This document shows positions 18,534 to 28,285 of a stretch of DNA of 64,000 bases, piece after piece. The translations under genes and the position numbers were made by a program. The stretch comes from an uncultured Pelagibacteraceae bacterium (lineage in GTDB: Bacteria; Pseudomonadota; Alphaproteobacteria; Pelagibacterales; Pelagibacteraceae). The first letter of the stretch is position 1; every line of letters begins with the position of its first letter. Below the pieces are notes generated by a model. The model saw only the letters and a list, made by a program, of their open reading frames with translations, did no database searches and was not told where the DNA came from. The DNA is taken from the NCBI GenBank assembly GCA_902585415.1, contig CACIDN010000001.1, forward strand, positions 46,001 through 110,000. Reading direction: 5' to 3'.

Positions 18534-18610
18534 GCACGGGTAGCTCAGTTGGTTAGAGCAGCGGTTTGTGGAACCGAAGGTCGACAGTTCGAATCTGTCC
18601 CCGTGTACCA
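18534..18610 (+). tRNA. tRNA-His (anticodon GTG), CCA encoded
   Basis: GCACGGG TA GCTC AGTTGGTTA GAGC A GCGGT TTGTGGA ACCGA AGGTC GACAG TTCGAAT CTGTC CCCGTGT A CCA. Confidence 0.95.
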
Positions 18611-18614
18611 AAAA

Positions 18615-19949
18615 ATGGAAAAGAAAAAAAAAATAAAACCTCTAAAAGAATTACCTTCAGGTTTTGAAGATAGAAAAGAAAAAGAACTTTTAATCAGAGA
18701 CTTCATAATTTTAAAGATTAAAGATGTAATGGTTAAGTATGGCTTTCAATATCTTGAAACACCAAGTTTTGAGTATACTGAAAGTATAGGTAAATTTTTA
18801 CCTGATAAAGAAAGACCTGGAGAAGGTGTATTTTCTTTTAAAGACGAAAACAAGTGGTTGTCTTTACGTTATGATTTAACAGCACCCTTGGCGAGATATG
18901 TTGCGAAAAATTTTAATGAAATACCAAAACCTTTTAAACGCTATCAATTAGGAACCGTATGGAGGAATGAAAAACCTGGACCAGGAAGATATAGAGAGTT
19001 TCTTCAATTCGATGCTGATTACGTAGGTACAAAAAATTTACAAGCAGATGCAGAACTATGTGTAATGATATCAGAAATCTTAGAAAATTGTGGCTTAACT
19101 AAAGATGATTACACAGTCAAAATATCATCTAGGACAATCACTGATGAATTATTTAAAAAACTAAAAATTCAGTCAAAGGAAAAAATTTTTATAATTCTTC
19201 GAGCTTTAGATAAAATAGATAGGTTAGGGTGGATAGAAGTAAAAAAATTGTTGGGTGAAGGTAGAAAAGATAAATCTGGAGATTATACAAAAGGAGCAGA
19301 ATTAGGCGATGATCAAATAAAAGCTATTGAAAGCTCTTTGAATGTTAACTCACCTCAGAGCGAGGATTTAAAACAAATAATAAAAATCTTTAGAGATTAT
19401 GAATTTGATAACTATAAGTTCGATCCTTCAGTAATAAGAGGTCTAGAGTACTACACAGGCCCAATATTTGAAGTTAATCTAAATTTCAGCGTAAAAAATT
19501 TAAAGGGACAAGTTATTCAATTTGGATCAATAGGTGGTGGAGGGAGATACGATAATTTAGTAAGCAATTTTGGCAATCTTGATTATCCGGCAACCGGCAT
19601 ATCAGTAGGTATAGATAGACTTGTGTTTGCACTGATGCAAAAAAAAGAATTTGATTTAAAAGTTGAGCGCCCTGTAATGATTAGTGTCTTTGATCAAAAT
19701 AATATGAAAAAATATATAGAAATACTTAAGAAACTAAGATCAGAAAATATCAGTTCAGAGATTTACCCTGGTGAGGGAAAAATAAAAAAGCAAATGGAAT
19801 ATGCTAATAGAATTAATTCTCCGTGTGTAATTTTTGCTGGCGAGGAAGAAATTAAAAACTCACAAATAAAAATAAAAGATCTTAAAACTGGGAAGGAAAC
19901 TAACATTAAAAATGAGAACATGGTCAATGAAATCAAAAAAATTATCTGA
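18615..19949 (+). CDS. hisS: Histidyl-tRNA synthetase
   Basis: LPSGFEDRKEKELLIRDFI; YDLTAPLARYVA; FLQFDADYVG; RGLEYYTGPIFEV. The ORF-track start at 18549 lies inside tRNA-His; ATG 18615 is preferred. Confidence 0.95.
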   Translation: MEKKKKIKPLKELPSGFEDRKEKELLIRDFIILKIKDVMVKYGFQYLETPSFEYTESIGKFLPDKERPGEGVFSFKDENKWLSLRYDLTAPLARYVAKNFNEIPKPFKRYQLGTVWRNEKPGPGRYREFLQFDADYVGTKNLQADAELCVMISEILENCGLTKDDYTVKISSRTITDELFKKLKIQSKEKIFIILRALDKIDRLGWIEVKKLLGEGRKDKSGDYTKGAELGDDQIKAIESSLNVNSPQSEDLKQIIKIFRDYEFDNYKFDPSVIRGLEYYTGPIFEVNLNFSVKNLKGQVIQFGSIGGGGRYDNLVSNFGNLDYPATGISVGIDRLVFALMQKKEFDLKVERPVMISVFDQNNMKKYIEILKKLRSENISSEIYPGEGKIKKQMEYANRINSPCVIFAGEEEIKNSQIKIKDLKTGKETNIKNENMVNEIKKII

Positions 19950-20979
19950 AAATATATTAAAGTCAATAAGATCAGAAGGTTTTAAGTATATTAATCTAGA
20001 TACAGTAATACAAACTAATCACATTGTTGAAAGATCTGGCGAATCATTTAGACGTTTCATTTTTTCTTTTAACGATCAGAAAGGTAATGAAATTTGTCTT
20101 AGACCAGACTTAACAATTGCATCATGCTTAAAATATTTACATGAGAAAAATAAAGTAGCCAAAAAAGTATTTTACAGTGGACAAGCTTTTAGAAAAACTC
20201 AAAAATTATCAGATAATATAATAAGAAATCAAATTGGTTTTGAAATTATTGGCTCAAACAAGGAAAAGTATGATGATAAAAAAATTATCAATACAGCTGT
20301 TAAATCATTATCGAAATTAAAATTTTCATCGGGTGTTTTGACCATTGGAAATATCGAAATATTTAAACTTCTATTGACTAAATTGGATATCCCTAAAAGA
20401 TGGAGATTGAGACTCCAAAGACATTTTTGGAGAGAAAAATATTTTAACGATTTATTAAAAAGACTAGAGACTAATTCTGACGTTGATCCAACTATTGTTG
20501 AAATAGATAAAAAAAAATATGAGGTAATGCTTAAACAAAAACAATCAAAAATTATTGCGGGGAGATCACTAAATGAGATTCTAAAGAGATTTAACGATAA
20601 AATAAATGATCCAAGAAGGCCTCGAAAAGGTAAAAATGTTGTAAAAATAATCAAAGAATTTCTAAAAATAGATTGTCCAATCAGTGAAGCATTTAAGAAA
20701 TTAAACCTTTTTTTTAAAAAATATAAAATTAATTTAAGAGTAGAAAAAAATTATTTTCCAATCTCTAAAAATAAATTTTCAAGATTAAATATAAAATATT
20801 CAGCTTCTTTTGGAAGGCAATTAGAATATTACACAGGTTTAGTCTTCAAAATTGATATTAAAATCAATTCAAATAAGATTAACATTATTAATGGTGGGAG
20901 ATACGATAACCTTATTAGCGATCTTGGATCGAATAAAAAAATACCAGCAGTTGGAGCAGCTATAAATTTAAATGATTAA
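19912..20979 (+). CDS. hisZ: ATP phosphoribosyltransferase regulatory subunit HisZ
   Basis: HisRS-like catalytic core (LRPDLTIASCLKYL, RQLEYYTGLVFKIDI, GGRYDNL) directly upstream of short hisG; ATG at 19912 or 19927. Confidence 0.88.
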   Translation: MRTWSMKSKKLSENILKSIRSEGFKYINLDTVIQTNHIVERSGESFRRFIFSFNDQKGNEICLRPDLTIASCLKYLHEKNKVAKKVFYSGQAFRKTQKLSDNIIRNQIGFEIIGSNKEKYDDKKIINTAVKSLSKLKFSSGVLTIGNIEIFKLLLTKLDIPKRWRLRLQRHFWREKYFNDLLKRLETNSDVDPTIVEIDKKKYEVMLKQKQSKIIAGRSLNEILKRFNDKINDPRRPRKGKNVVKIIKEFLKIDCPISEAFKKLNLFFKKYKINLRVEKNYFPISKNKFSRLNIKYSASFGRQLEYYTGLVFKIDIKINSNKINIINGGRYDNLISDLGSNKKIPAVGAAINLND

Positions 20980-21655
20980 TATCGGAATTCCCAGCAAAGG
21001 TAGATTAAGAAAAGATATATTGAAAATTTTTTCAAAAAATAGTTTACAACTTATATCTGAAAGAGGAGAAAGAGACTTGTTAGGGTCTGTCAAAGGATAT
21101 AAAAAAATAAACATTACTTATTTACACGCAAGAGAAATCGTTGAAAGATTAGGGGACGGAACTTTGGATATTGGTTTTTCAGGGTTTGATTTATTAAAAG
21201 AAAGTGCAATTAATGTGCAAAAAAAAATAGTAGTAAAACAAAAATATACTTTCGGTAAAGCCAATTTAGTAATTGCTATTCCCGATGATTGGATTGATGT
21301 TCAAACAATAGCTGATTTGGAAGAAATCGCATTTGAATTCAAAGAAAAAAAAAAAACTAGATTAAGAGTAGCAACAAAGTATCCAAATTTAACAACAAAT
21401 TTTATGTTTGAAAGAGGTGTTACACAATTTAAAATTGTAAAAAGTCTAGGTGCAACAGAAATATATCCATTCACAGGTTCTTCAGAAATTATAACGGATA
21501 TAACTTCTACAGGTGAAACTTTAAGAGCTAATAATTTAAGAATATTAAAAGACGGAGTGATGCTTAAATCTCAAGCATGTTTAATGATTTCCCAAAAAAG
21601 TCAAAAAAAGAGAGGTATTTTTAATATTATAAATAAACTTAATAAAATTGTATAG
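20972..21655 (+). CDS. hisG: ATP phosphoribosyltransferase, short form
   Basis: IGIPSKGRLRKDILKIF; RLRVATKYPNLTTNFMFERG; GATEIYPFTGSSEIITDITSTGETLRANNL. Confidence 0.94.
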   Translation: MINIGIPSKGRLRKDILKIFSKNSLQLISERGERDLLGSVKGYKKINITYLHAREIVERLGDGTLDIGFSGFDLLKESAINVQKKIVVKQKYTFGKANLVIAIPDDWIDVQTIADLEEIAFEFKEKKKTRLRVATKYPNLTTNFMFERGVTQFKIVKSLGATEIYPFTGSSEIITDITSTGETLRANNLRILKDGVMLKSQACLMISQKSQKKRGIFNIINKLNKIV

Positions 21656-21662
21656 TGTGAGC

Positions 21663-22712
21663 ATGGATTCGTTAATTATAATTTTAATTATTATCTTGCT
21701 TCTAGCTAACTTCTTAGCATTTGCACTTCTAATTAAGCGTAAACAACCTGAGCCAGTTAACAATGAACAAATTTTTAAAGACGAATTAAGTTCTTTAAAA
21801 AATACATTTAGCCTGTCTTTTGGGTCTATGAGCAAAGAAATAGCAAAAGATATGACCGGAGCTCTGACAAAAGTTGATGAAAAAGTATCAGTTTTTAATC
21901 AACAAGTAAGCGAGTTAAACAAAAGTCAAGATAACTTTAGTAGAATTTTGAGTGGAGTAAAATCATATGGAACTCTTGCGGAATTCGGATTAGGTGCACT
22001 TCTAAAAGATTTGTTACCAGCATCTCAATATATCGCAAATGCAAAAATGAAAGAGGATACTTCAGAAACAGTAGAGTTCGCTATTAAACTTCAAGATGTG
22101 ATGTTGCCAATTGATAGTCACTGGCCTGTTGAAAAATATAAAGCAATTGATGATGCATATAACGCCAATGACAAAGATGCACAAGCAGAGGCAAGGAAAG
22201 ATTTAGCATCAGCTTTTAGGTTAAAAGCTAAAACTGTTAACGCAAAATATATATCACCTCCAAAAAGTACAGATTTTGCAATTGTTTACGTTCCTACTGA
22301 GGGATTATTCTCAGAACTCTCTAGTTATAGAGACCCTAAAACTAAAGAGCTACTTTTACAGGAATTAAGAACTAAATATAAAGTTACAATTTCTGGCCCT
22401 AATACTTTATCTGCTTTATTACAATCCTATCATTTAGGATTTCAAACACTTAAAGTTCAGCAACATGCTACACAAATTTATGGTGATTTAAGAAATATAA
22501 GCTCAAGATTCGAAAAACATTTTGATGGAATAAAAGAACTTAGAAAAAAATTGGAACAAGCCATGCAAGTTACTGATAGTTTTGGAAGAGATGCAAGATC
22601 TATAATGAATACACTTAGGAATATTAAACATCCCGAACAAGTTGAAATAGTATCAAAAAATGAGAATGTTGAAAAATTAAATATACCAACCTCAAAACAA
22701 GCTAAAAATTAA
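21663..22712 (+). CDS. rmuC: DNA recombination protein RmuC family
   Basis: N-terminal TM, coiled coil, ESFALKLQD-like VEFAIKLQDVMLPIDSHWPVEKY, AIVYVPTEGLFSEL, ISGPNTLSALLQSYHLGFQTL. Confidence 0.9.
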   Translation: MDSLIIILIIILLLANFLAFALLIKRKQPEPVNNEQIFKDELSSLKNTFSLSFGSMSKEIAKDMTGALTKVDEKVSVFNQQVSELNKSQDNFSRILSGVKSYGTLAEFGLGALLKDLLPASQYIANAKMKEDTSETVEFAIKLQDVMLPIDSHWPVEKYKAIDDAYNANDKDAQAEARKDLASAFRLKAKTVNAKYISPPKSTDFAIVYVPTEGLFSELSSYRDPKTKELLLQELRTKYKVTISGPNTLSALLQSYHLGFQTLKVQQHATQIYGDLRNISSRFEKHFDGIKELRKKLEQAMQVTDSFGRDARSIMNTLRNIKHPEQVEIVSKNENVEKLNIPTSKQAKN

Positions 22713-22747
22713 TTTAAATTTTTTTAAATAGCTCTATAAACGATTTG

Positions 22748-23431
22748 ATGAAGTGGAACACCAAATTTGTCTATCCAAAATCAACAAGATCTTTGGTAAA
22801 AGGTTCAAGACATTATTTTTTAGATGGATCAAGTTTACCCTCAGTTACAACAATTTTATCAGCTACTAAAAGTGAAGAAGACAAAGCAGCAATTCTTGCC
22901 TGGAAACAAAGAGTAGGCAATGTTGAAGCAGAAAGAATTAAGAAAGAGGCCTCAGCTAGAGGTAGTTCAATGCACTCTTATCTAGAGCAGTTTTTATACG
23001 GAAAATTAAATCAAGAATTATTAGAAGACAACAATAAATCTAAAAAAATGGCAGAAGAAATTATTGATAATGGATTAAAAAATAAATTGCTAGAGATATG
23101 GGGTTCAGAAGCTACAATATATTATCCTGGTAAATACGCAGGTACTGCAGATTGTATAGGAGTTTATGAAGGCAAAGAATCAATTCTAGATTTTAAACAA
23201 AGCAATAAACCAAAAAAAGAGGAATATATAGAAGATTACTTTTTACAAATTGGAGCTTATTCTTTAGCTCATAATATTGTTTATAATTCTAATATTACCC
23301 AAGGCGTAATTTTATTATGTACTGTAGACAGGTTATTTCAAGATTTTAAAATTGAAGGTAATGAACTAATTAATTTTCAAAACAAATTTCTTGAGAGAGT
23401 TGAAAAATTTTATCACTTAATTAATAAATAA
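22748..23431 (+). CDS. PD-(D/E)XK superfamily (RecB/Cas4-like) nuclease
   Basis: GTADCIGVYEGKESILDFKQS (D...DxK) and QIGAYSLAH (QxxxY-type motif). Confidence 0.75.
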   Translation: MKWNTKFVYPKSTRSLVKGSRHYFLDGSSLPSVTTILSATKSEEDKAAILAWKQRVGNVEAERIKKEASARGSSMHSYLEQFLYGKLNQELLEDNNKSKKMAEEIIDNGLKNKLLEIWGSEATIYYPGKYAGTADCIGVYEGKESILDFKQSNKPKKEEYIEDYFLQIGAYSLAHNIVYNSNITQGVILLCTVDRLFQDFKIEGNELINFQNKFLERVEKFYHLINK

Positions 23432-23529
23432 TTATTTGACTTTACTTAAAATTAATATACTAAAAACTTACTTGCTACTTGTTTAGATGCGAGCCTTCAC
23501 ACCTTCCAAATAGCATTTATTTATAAATT

Positions 23530-24960
23530 ATGAACATTGTAATTTGGGATATAGAATCTTCAAGCTCAAGCACAGACTTTGGAAGTATTATTGAAATTGG
23601 TGGGATTTTAGTAGATGAAAACTTAATAGAAAAAGAGAGATTTAATTTAAGATGTAGACTTCCAGAAGGAGAAATTCCCCAATGTATGGCTCTTCTTGTA
23701 AACAAAACTGATGTTAACATGCTAACAAAAGCAAATCTAAGTCATTACCAAATGTTATCTCAAGTTGAAATGATTTTTAAAAAGTGGAGCCCTGCTATAT
23801 TCTTAGGCTGGTCCAATATAGGCTTTGACGATGAAATGATAAGAAAAGAGTTTTTCAAAGGCTTAAGATATCCATACATCACGAATTCTTCCCCTAACAA
23901 AAGACACGATGGGTTAAATATTGCTCGTGGTGCTTTTGCTTTGGATAACAAAATACTAAAAACTGAGACAAATATTAAAGGGAATGCTGTAATGAAGTTA
24001 GAGTCTTTAGCTAGGATGAACGGTTTTGAGACTAAAGGGGCTCATAGCGCATTATTTGATGCAGAACTTACACATAAAGTTTTAGGACTAATAAAGAATA
24101 AACAACAAGATACATGGGACAATTTTTTAAAGACCTCAAATAAGCTTGATACAGAGACGATGATAAAAAAAGAAAAAATTATTACACTTAACGAGTACTT
24201 TTATGGAAAATCAAGACTTTATCTTTGTGCTCCTCTTCATCCAAAATTTTGTATTCATCCAATATACCAATGGGGCCAGGCTGTCGACTTAAGAGTTGAT
24301 GTAGAACCTCTCCTGAAAATGTCTATCAATGAATTAAAATCTGAGATGAAAAAAACACCAAAATTTTTAAGGACTATTAGATCAAATAAAGCACCAATAA
24401 TAATAGGTAAAGAATATGGTATGAAAGTTGAGCCCTATAGCGCTATGGATATCTCTTTAATTAATAAAAGAGCAGAATTAGTAAATACTAATGAAAAATT
24501 TTCTGAGAATATCTTAACTGCGTTAAGAGAAATTGCTGAGGAAAAAGAGCAATCAAAATCTCAAGAAGATATAGAGCCAGAAGAAAGTATTTATGTAAAA
24601 TTTACCCCAAACAAAGACACAAATCTATTTCAAAAATGGCACGAAGCAGCATGGAACGATAAATTAAGATTACTAGATAAATTCGAGGATCAAAGAATGG
24701 TGGGATTTGGAAAAAAAATAATATTTCAAGAAGCCCCTCATGTATTACCTGAGTCTATGTTAAAAAAAATTAAGATAAAAATTGCAAAACGAATATTAAG
24801 TGAAAAAAAGGAAAAATGGTGGACTTGTAAGGAGTTCTACCACGAATGCGATAACCTTAGGGACAAATTTACTAATGAGTCTAACGAGGAAAGTTTAAAA
24901 TTTTTGGATCAACTTAATAATTATGTGATGTCAATTGAAAAAAAATATAAAAATGTTTAA
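23530..24960 (+). CDS. sbcB: Exodeoxyribonuclease I
   Basis: DEDD motifs: VIWDIESSSSSTDFG, GWSNIGFDDEMIRKEFF, GAHSALFDAELTHKVL. Confidence 0.88.
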   Translation: MNIVIWDIESSSSSTDFGSIIEIGGILVDENLIEKERFNLRCRLPEGEIPQCMALLVNKTDVNMLTKANLSHYQMLSQVEMIFKKWSPAIFLGWSNIGFDDEMIRKEFFKGLRYPYITNSSPNKRHDGLNIARGAFALDNKILKTETNIKGNAVMKLESLARMNGFETKGAHSALFDAELTHKVLGLIKNKQQDTWDNFLKTSNKLDTETMIKKEKIITLNEYFYGKSRLYLCAPLHPKFCIHPIYQWGQAVDLRVDVEPLLKMSINELKSEMKKTPKFLRTIRSNKAPIIIGKEYGMKVEPYSAMDISLINKRAELVNTNEKFSENILTALREIAEEKEQSKSQEDIEPEESIYVKFTPNKDTNLFQKWHEAAWNDKLRLLDKFEDQRMVGFGKKIIFQEAPHVLPESMLKKIKIKIAKRILSEKKEKWWTCKEFYHECDNLRDKFTNESNEESLKFLDQLNNYVMSIEKKYKNV

Positions 24961-25026
24961 TGTGGATAAAATAATTTAAATAATATTAAAACTTGAATAT
25001 ATAATAAAAATTTATATAAATAATTT

Positions 25027-25344
25027 ATGTCAACAATTAATATCACAGATAAAAATTTTGAGTCTGAGGTGATAAAGTCTGAAAAGCCAGTTGTTGTAGA
25101 TTTTTGGGCTGAATGGTGTGGACCTTGCAAACAAATAGGACCTATTCTAGAAGAAATTTCTGATGAATTGTCAGAAGTAGTTATAGCTAAACATAATATT
25201 GATACTGAACCAAACACCCCAACCAAGTATGGTGTAAGAGGAATTCCAACTATGCTACTTTTTTCTAAAGGTCAGCTAAAAGCAACGAAAGTTGGAGCAA
25301 CTACAAAATCTAACATTGTAGCCTGGATTAAAGAAAACATTTAA
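25027..25344 (+). CDS. trxA: Thioredoxin
   Basis: VVVDFWAEWCGPCKQIGPILEE; GIPTMLLF. Confidence 0.97.
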   Translation: MSTINITDKNFESEVIKSEKPVVVDFWAEWCGPCKQIGPILEEISDELSEVVIAKHNIDTEPNTPTKYGVRGIPTMLLFSKGQLKATKVGATTKSNIVAWIKENI

Positions 25345-25420
25345 TTAAGATTTAAAACCTCACCAGCTAAATAAAGACTTCCTGCACAAAGAAATATACA
25401 ATCTTCATCTTTATTATTTA

Positions 25421-26605
25421 TTAATAAAGACTCTTCAATGCTTCCAGCAGTGTGAATATTTCCTTTACCAAGTTTTTTTTAAATTCTTCTTTAGAGATTG
25501 AACTTTCTTGATTAGGAATGTCTACTAGAGTTATTGAGGATACGGAATTTTCAAACTGATTAACAAACTCTTTATGTGGTTTGTCACTCATCATTCCACA
25601 AATAAGATGTACTTTTTCGTTTTGTTGTCTAACCCATTTAGAAATTGAAATTGCAGAGTTGATATTATGACCTCCGTCTATGATAAGCCTATTTTTACCA
25701 ATTAAATTTTTTAATCTACCTACTTTTATTTCTTCTAAACGTCCTTTTAATCTCATTTTTTTCATACTGTTTTTGATATTTGCATTAGGTATATTAAATA
25801 TTTTTCTACTAGCAGCTATCGAGGTGCTTATATTATAAATTTGGTGATCACCAATTAAATTAGGCTGTGGTAATATTATTTCACCTAATTCATCTTGATA
25901 ATGAATAAAATTATTTTCAGATTTTGTTACATTAAAGTCATCACCAAAGAAATATTTTTTAGATTTATTTTCTATTAAAGATTTTTTAATTTTTGTTTTT
26001 ATTTCTGAATTCATTTGATTGTTGATGAATATATTAGATATCGGTAATGAACTAGTTTTTTCATAAATTACACCCTCTATCGTTTTATTATTCAACCAAT
26101 TTAAATGATCTAAGTGAATTACTCCTAAAAGAGTAAGCAAATTTTGTTTAAATACATTTGTACTGTCAAATCTGTGAAATAGACCAGCTTCAATAATATT
26201 TACATTATCCCTGAAATTTTCAGCATATTTTATAAAGGCGCATGTCAATATTTCAAAAACTGTAGCATTATCATCACCTAGAATTCTATCTACGTCCTCT
26301 AGAAGAATAGCGAGATCGTTTTCATCGATTTCTTTATTATTAAAAACAAATCTCTCCGTATACGATTGTAAATGAGGGGAAGTATATAAATTGTATTTGT
26401 AGCCTGATTCTTTTAAAATAGTGCTAAGAGCAGTGGCCATAGAAGCTTTGGAATTCGTTCCTACTACAGTTACAACATTTTTAAGTTTATTTTGTGGATT
26501 ACCTAATTTATTTAATAAATTAAAGGTTCTGTCTAGTGAGAGATCGATCTTTTTACTATGACGCTTCTCTATTTTCGATATTATTTTCTGAAGTTTTGTC
26601 ACCAT
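25421..26605 (-). CDS. folC: Dihydrofolate synthase/folylpolyglutamate synthase, apparently frame-disrupted near the C-terminus
   Basis: VVGTNSKASMATALSTIL, TSPHLQSYTERF, IIDGGHNINSA. The conserved C-terminal ...DCIFLCAGSLYLAGEVLNLN* lies in another frame at 25341-25470. Confidence 0.85.
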   Translation of the reverse strand: MVTKLQKIISKIEKRHSKKIDLSLDRTFNLLNKLGNPQNKLKNVVTVVGTNSKASMATALSTILKESGYKYNLYTSPHLQSYTERFVFNNKEIDENDLAILLEDVDRILGDDNATVFEILTCAFIKYAENFRDNVNIIEAGLFHRFDSTNVFKQNLLTLLGVIHLDHLNWLNNKTIEGVIYEKTSSLPISNIFINNQMNSEIKTKIKKSLIENKSKKYFFGDDFNVTKSENNFIHYQDELGEIILPQPNLIGDHQIYNISTSIAASRKIFNIPNANIKNSMKKMRLKGRLEEIKVGRLKNLIGKNRLIIDGGHNINSAISISKWVRQQNEKVHLICGMMSDKPHKEFVNQFENSVSSITLVDIPNQESSISKEEFKKNLVKEIFTLLEALKSLY

Positions 26606-27488
26606 CTTTTATTTTTACCTCAGTTTGTTTTTTTAGCAAGATAGATAACAAAATACCGATTTTTTCTGGCAAATCTTTTCTTTGAATTATTATGTCAACA
26701 AAACCACAGGCTTGAACGTGCTCTGATTTTTGAAAATTTTCTGGTAACTCTTCTTTAACAGTTCCCTCAATTACCCGTCTTCCCGCGAAAGCAATTAAAG
26801 TGCCTGGTTCAGCAATATGAATATCACCTAACATTGCATAAGATGCTGTAATTCCACCAGCAACAGGATCAGCAAACAAAACAATATAAGGAATTTTTCT
26901 AGCCTTTAACTCATTTATAGCAAGAGTTGTTCTTGTCATTTGATTTAAAGAAATTATAGATTCTTGCATTTTCATACCACCACCTGATGCAACAACTAAT
27001 AAAGGTTGTCTATTTTCGATTGAGTGTTGAGCAGCAAACAAAAAGGCTTCACCCTCCGCTGCACCAATGCTTGCTCCCATGTAATTAAAATCAGATGCAA
27101 TAACTGTTAATTTTATTTTATTTATAGATCCATCTGCTACTATCATACTACAATTTAATCCAGTTTTTTTTCTAGCACTACTCAATCTATCCTTATAAGA
27201 CTTAGAGTCAGTGAAATTTAATGGATCATCTGGGGGCATTGGTGTTCTTAAAATTTTATAATTTCCTTTACCAAATAATAAATCAAATCTTTGTTTAGGA
27301 TTAATCCTAAAATGTTTATGACATGGACCTGGGCATACCCATAAATTTTCCTCTAAATCTTTTTTTAAAATTGGACCTTTGCAGCAAGACGTCCAGTCAC
27401 TTTCCTCCATATCTTGAACCGTAGGTCTTTTCTTTAGTAGTTTTTTTATTTTTTGCCCAAAATCTAATGTTTTTTTTAACCAATTCAT
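26556..27488 (-). CDS. accD: Acetyl-CoA carboxylase carboxyltransferase subunit beta
   Basis: LFAAQHSIENRQPLLVVASGGGMKMQESIISLNQM, DPVAGGITASYAMLGDIHIAEPGTLIAFAGRRVIEGT. Confidence 0.95.
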   Translation of the reverse strand: MNWLKKTLDFGQKIKKLLKKRPTVQDMEESDWTSCCKGPILKKDLEENLWVCPGPCHKHFRINPKQRFDLLFGKGNYKILRTPMPPDDPLNFTDSKSYKDRLSSARKKTGLNCSMIVADGSINKIKLTVIASDFNYMGASIGAAEGEAFLFAAQHSIENRQPLLVVASGGGMKMQESIISLNQMTRTTLAINELKARKIPYIVLFADPVAGGITASYAMLGDIHIAEPGTLIAFAGRRVIEGTVKEELPENFQKSEHVQACGFVDIIIQRKDLPEKIGILLSILLKKQTEVKIKDGDKTSENNIENREAS

Positions 27489-28285
27489 AAAATTTTGTAT
27501 TTTAATTTTTTTACCATATTGCTGACCTTTGTGACAGGATTTTGTTTTTTTTTTAAACTATTAGTTATTTCCCTACAAATAGCACTTCCTACAACTAGCC
27601 CATCTGCAGCTTTCAAGTTTTTTATATTGTTTTTTGTAATACCAAAACCAATTACACAATTTTTAGAAGGGTTGATCCTTTTTATTTTTTTATAATTTGA
27701 AATTATTTTAAAAGGTGAAACTTTAAGCTTTCCCCCGGTTGTAGATAACATAGAAATATAATAAACCATTTCATGGGAGTCTCTAATAATTGATTTTAAT
27801 CGATTTTTCGAAGTAGTAGGTGAAATTAGCTGTACAAAAGAGATTGAATTTTTCTTGCATTTTTTTGCAAATTTTTTATTTTCTGGCCAAGGCAAATCTA
27901 CAACTATTAAACCGTCAACTCTATTTTTTTTACAATCTTTTAAAAATTTTGATTCCCCATATTGTAAAATCATATTAAAATAACCCATTAAAATTATTGG
28001 CTTTGAAAACTTGCTTTTTTTAAAATTTTTTACAATTTTTAATACATCTTTAAATTTAGTACCATTTTTTATAGCTCTATAAGAACTTGTCTGAATTTGT
28101 CCTCCATCAGCAATAGGTGTGTTATGTGGAAATCCAAGCTCACAAATATCAGCATGTTTAGATATAGATTTTAGAATTTCTAAAGAATTTTTTTTGGTGT
28201 TATCTCCAGCAACCGTATATGTTAACAATGCAGGTCTATTCTCTTTTTTTGCAAAACTAAACGCTTGCGAAATTGAACTAATCAT
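27485..28285 (-). CDS. trpA: Tryptophan synthase alpha chain
   Basis: CELGFPHNTPIADGGQIQTSSYRAIKNG; VGSAICREI. Confidence 0.94.
   Translation of the reverse strand: MISSISQAFSFAKKENRPALLTYTVAGDNTKKNSLEILKSISKHADICELGFPHNTPIADGGQIQTSSYRAIKNGTKFKDVLKIVKNFKKSKFSKPIILMGYFNMILQYGESKFLKDCKKNRVDGLIVVDLPWPENKKFAKKCKKNSISFVQLISPTTSKNRLKSIIRDSHEMVYYISMLSTTGGKLKVSPFKIISNYKKIKRINPSKNCVIGFGITKNNIKNLKAADGLVVGSAICREITNSLKKKQNPVTKVSNMVKKLKYKIL

Noticed and set aside
18549-18614. ORF-track N-terminal extension of hisS (MVRAAVCGTEGRQFESVPVYQK...)
   Set aside because: It is a translation of tRNA-His; the real start is ATG 18615.
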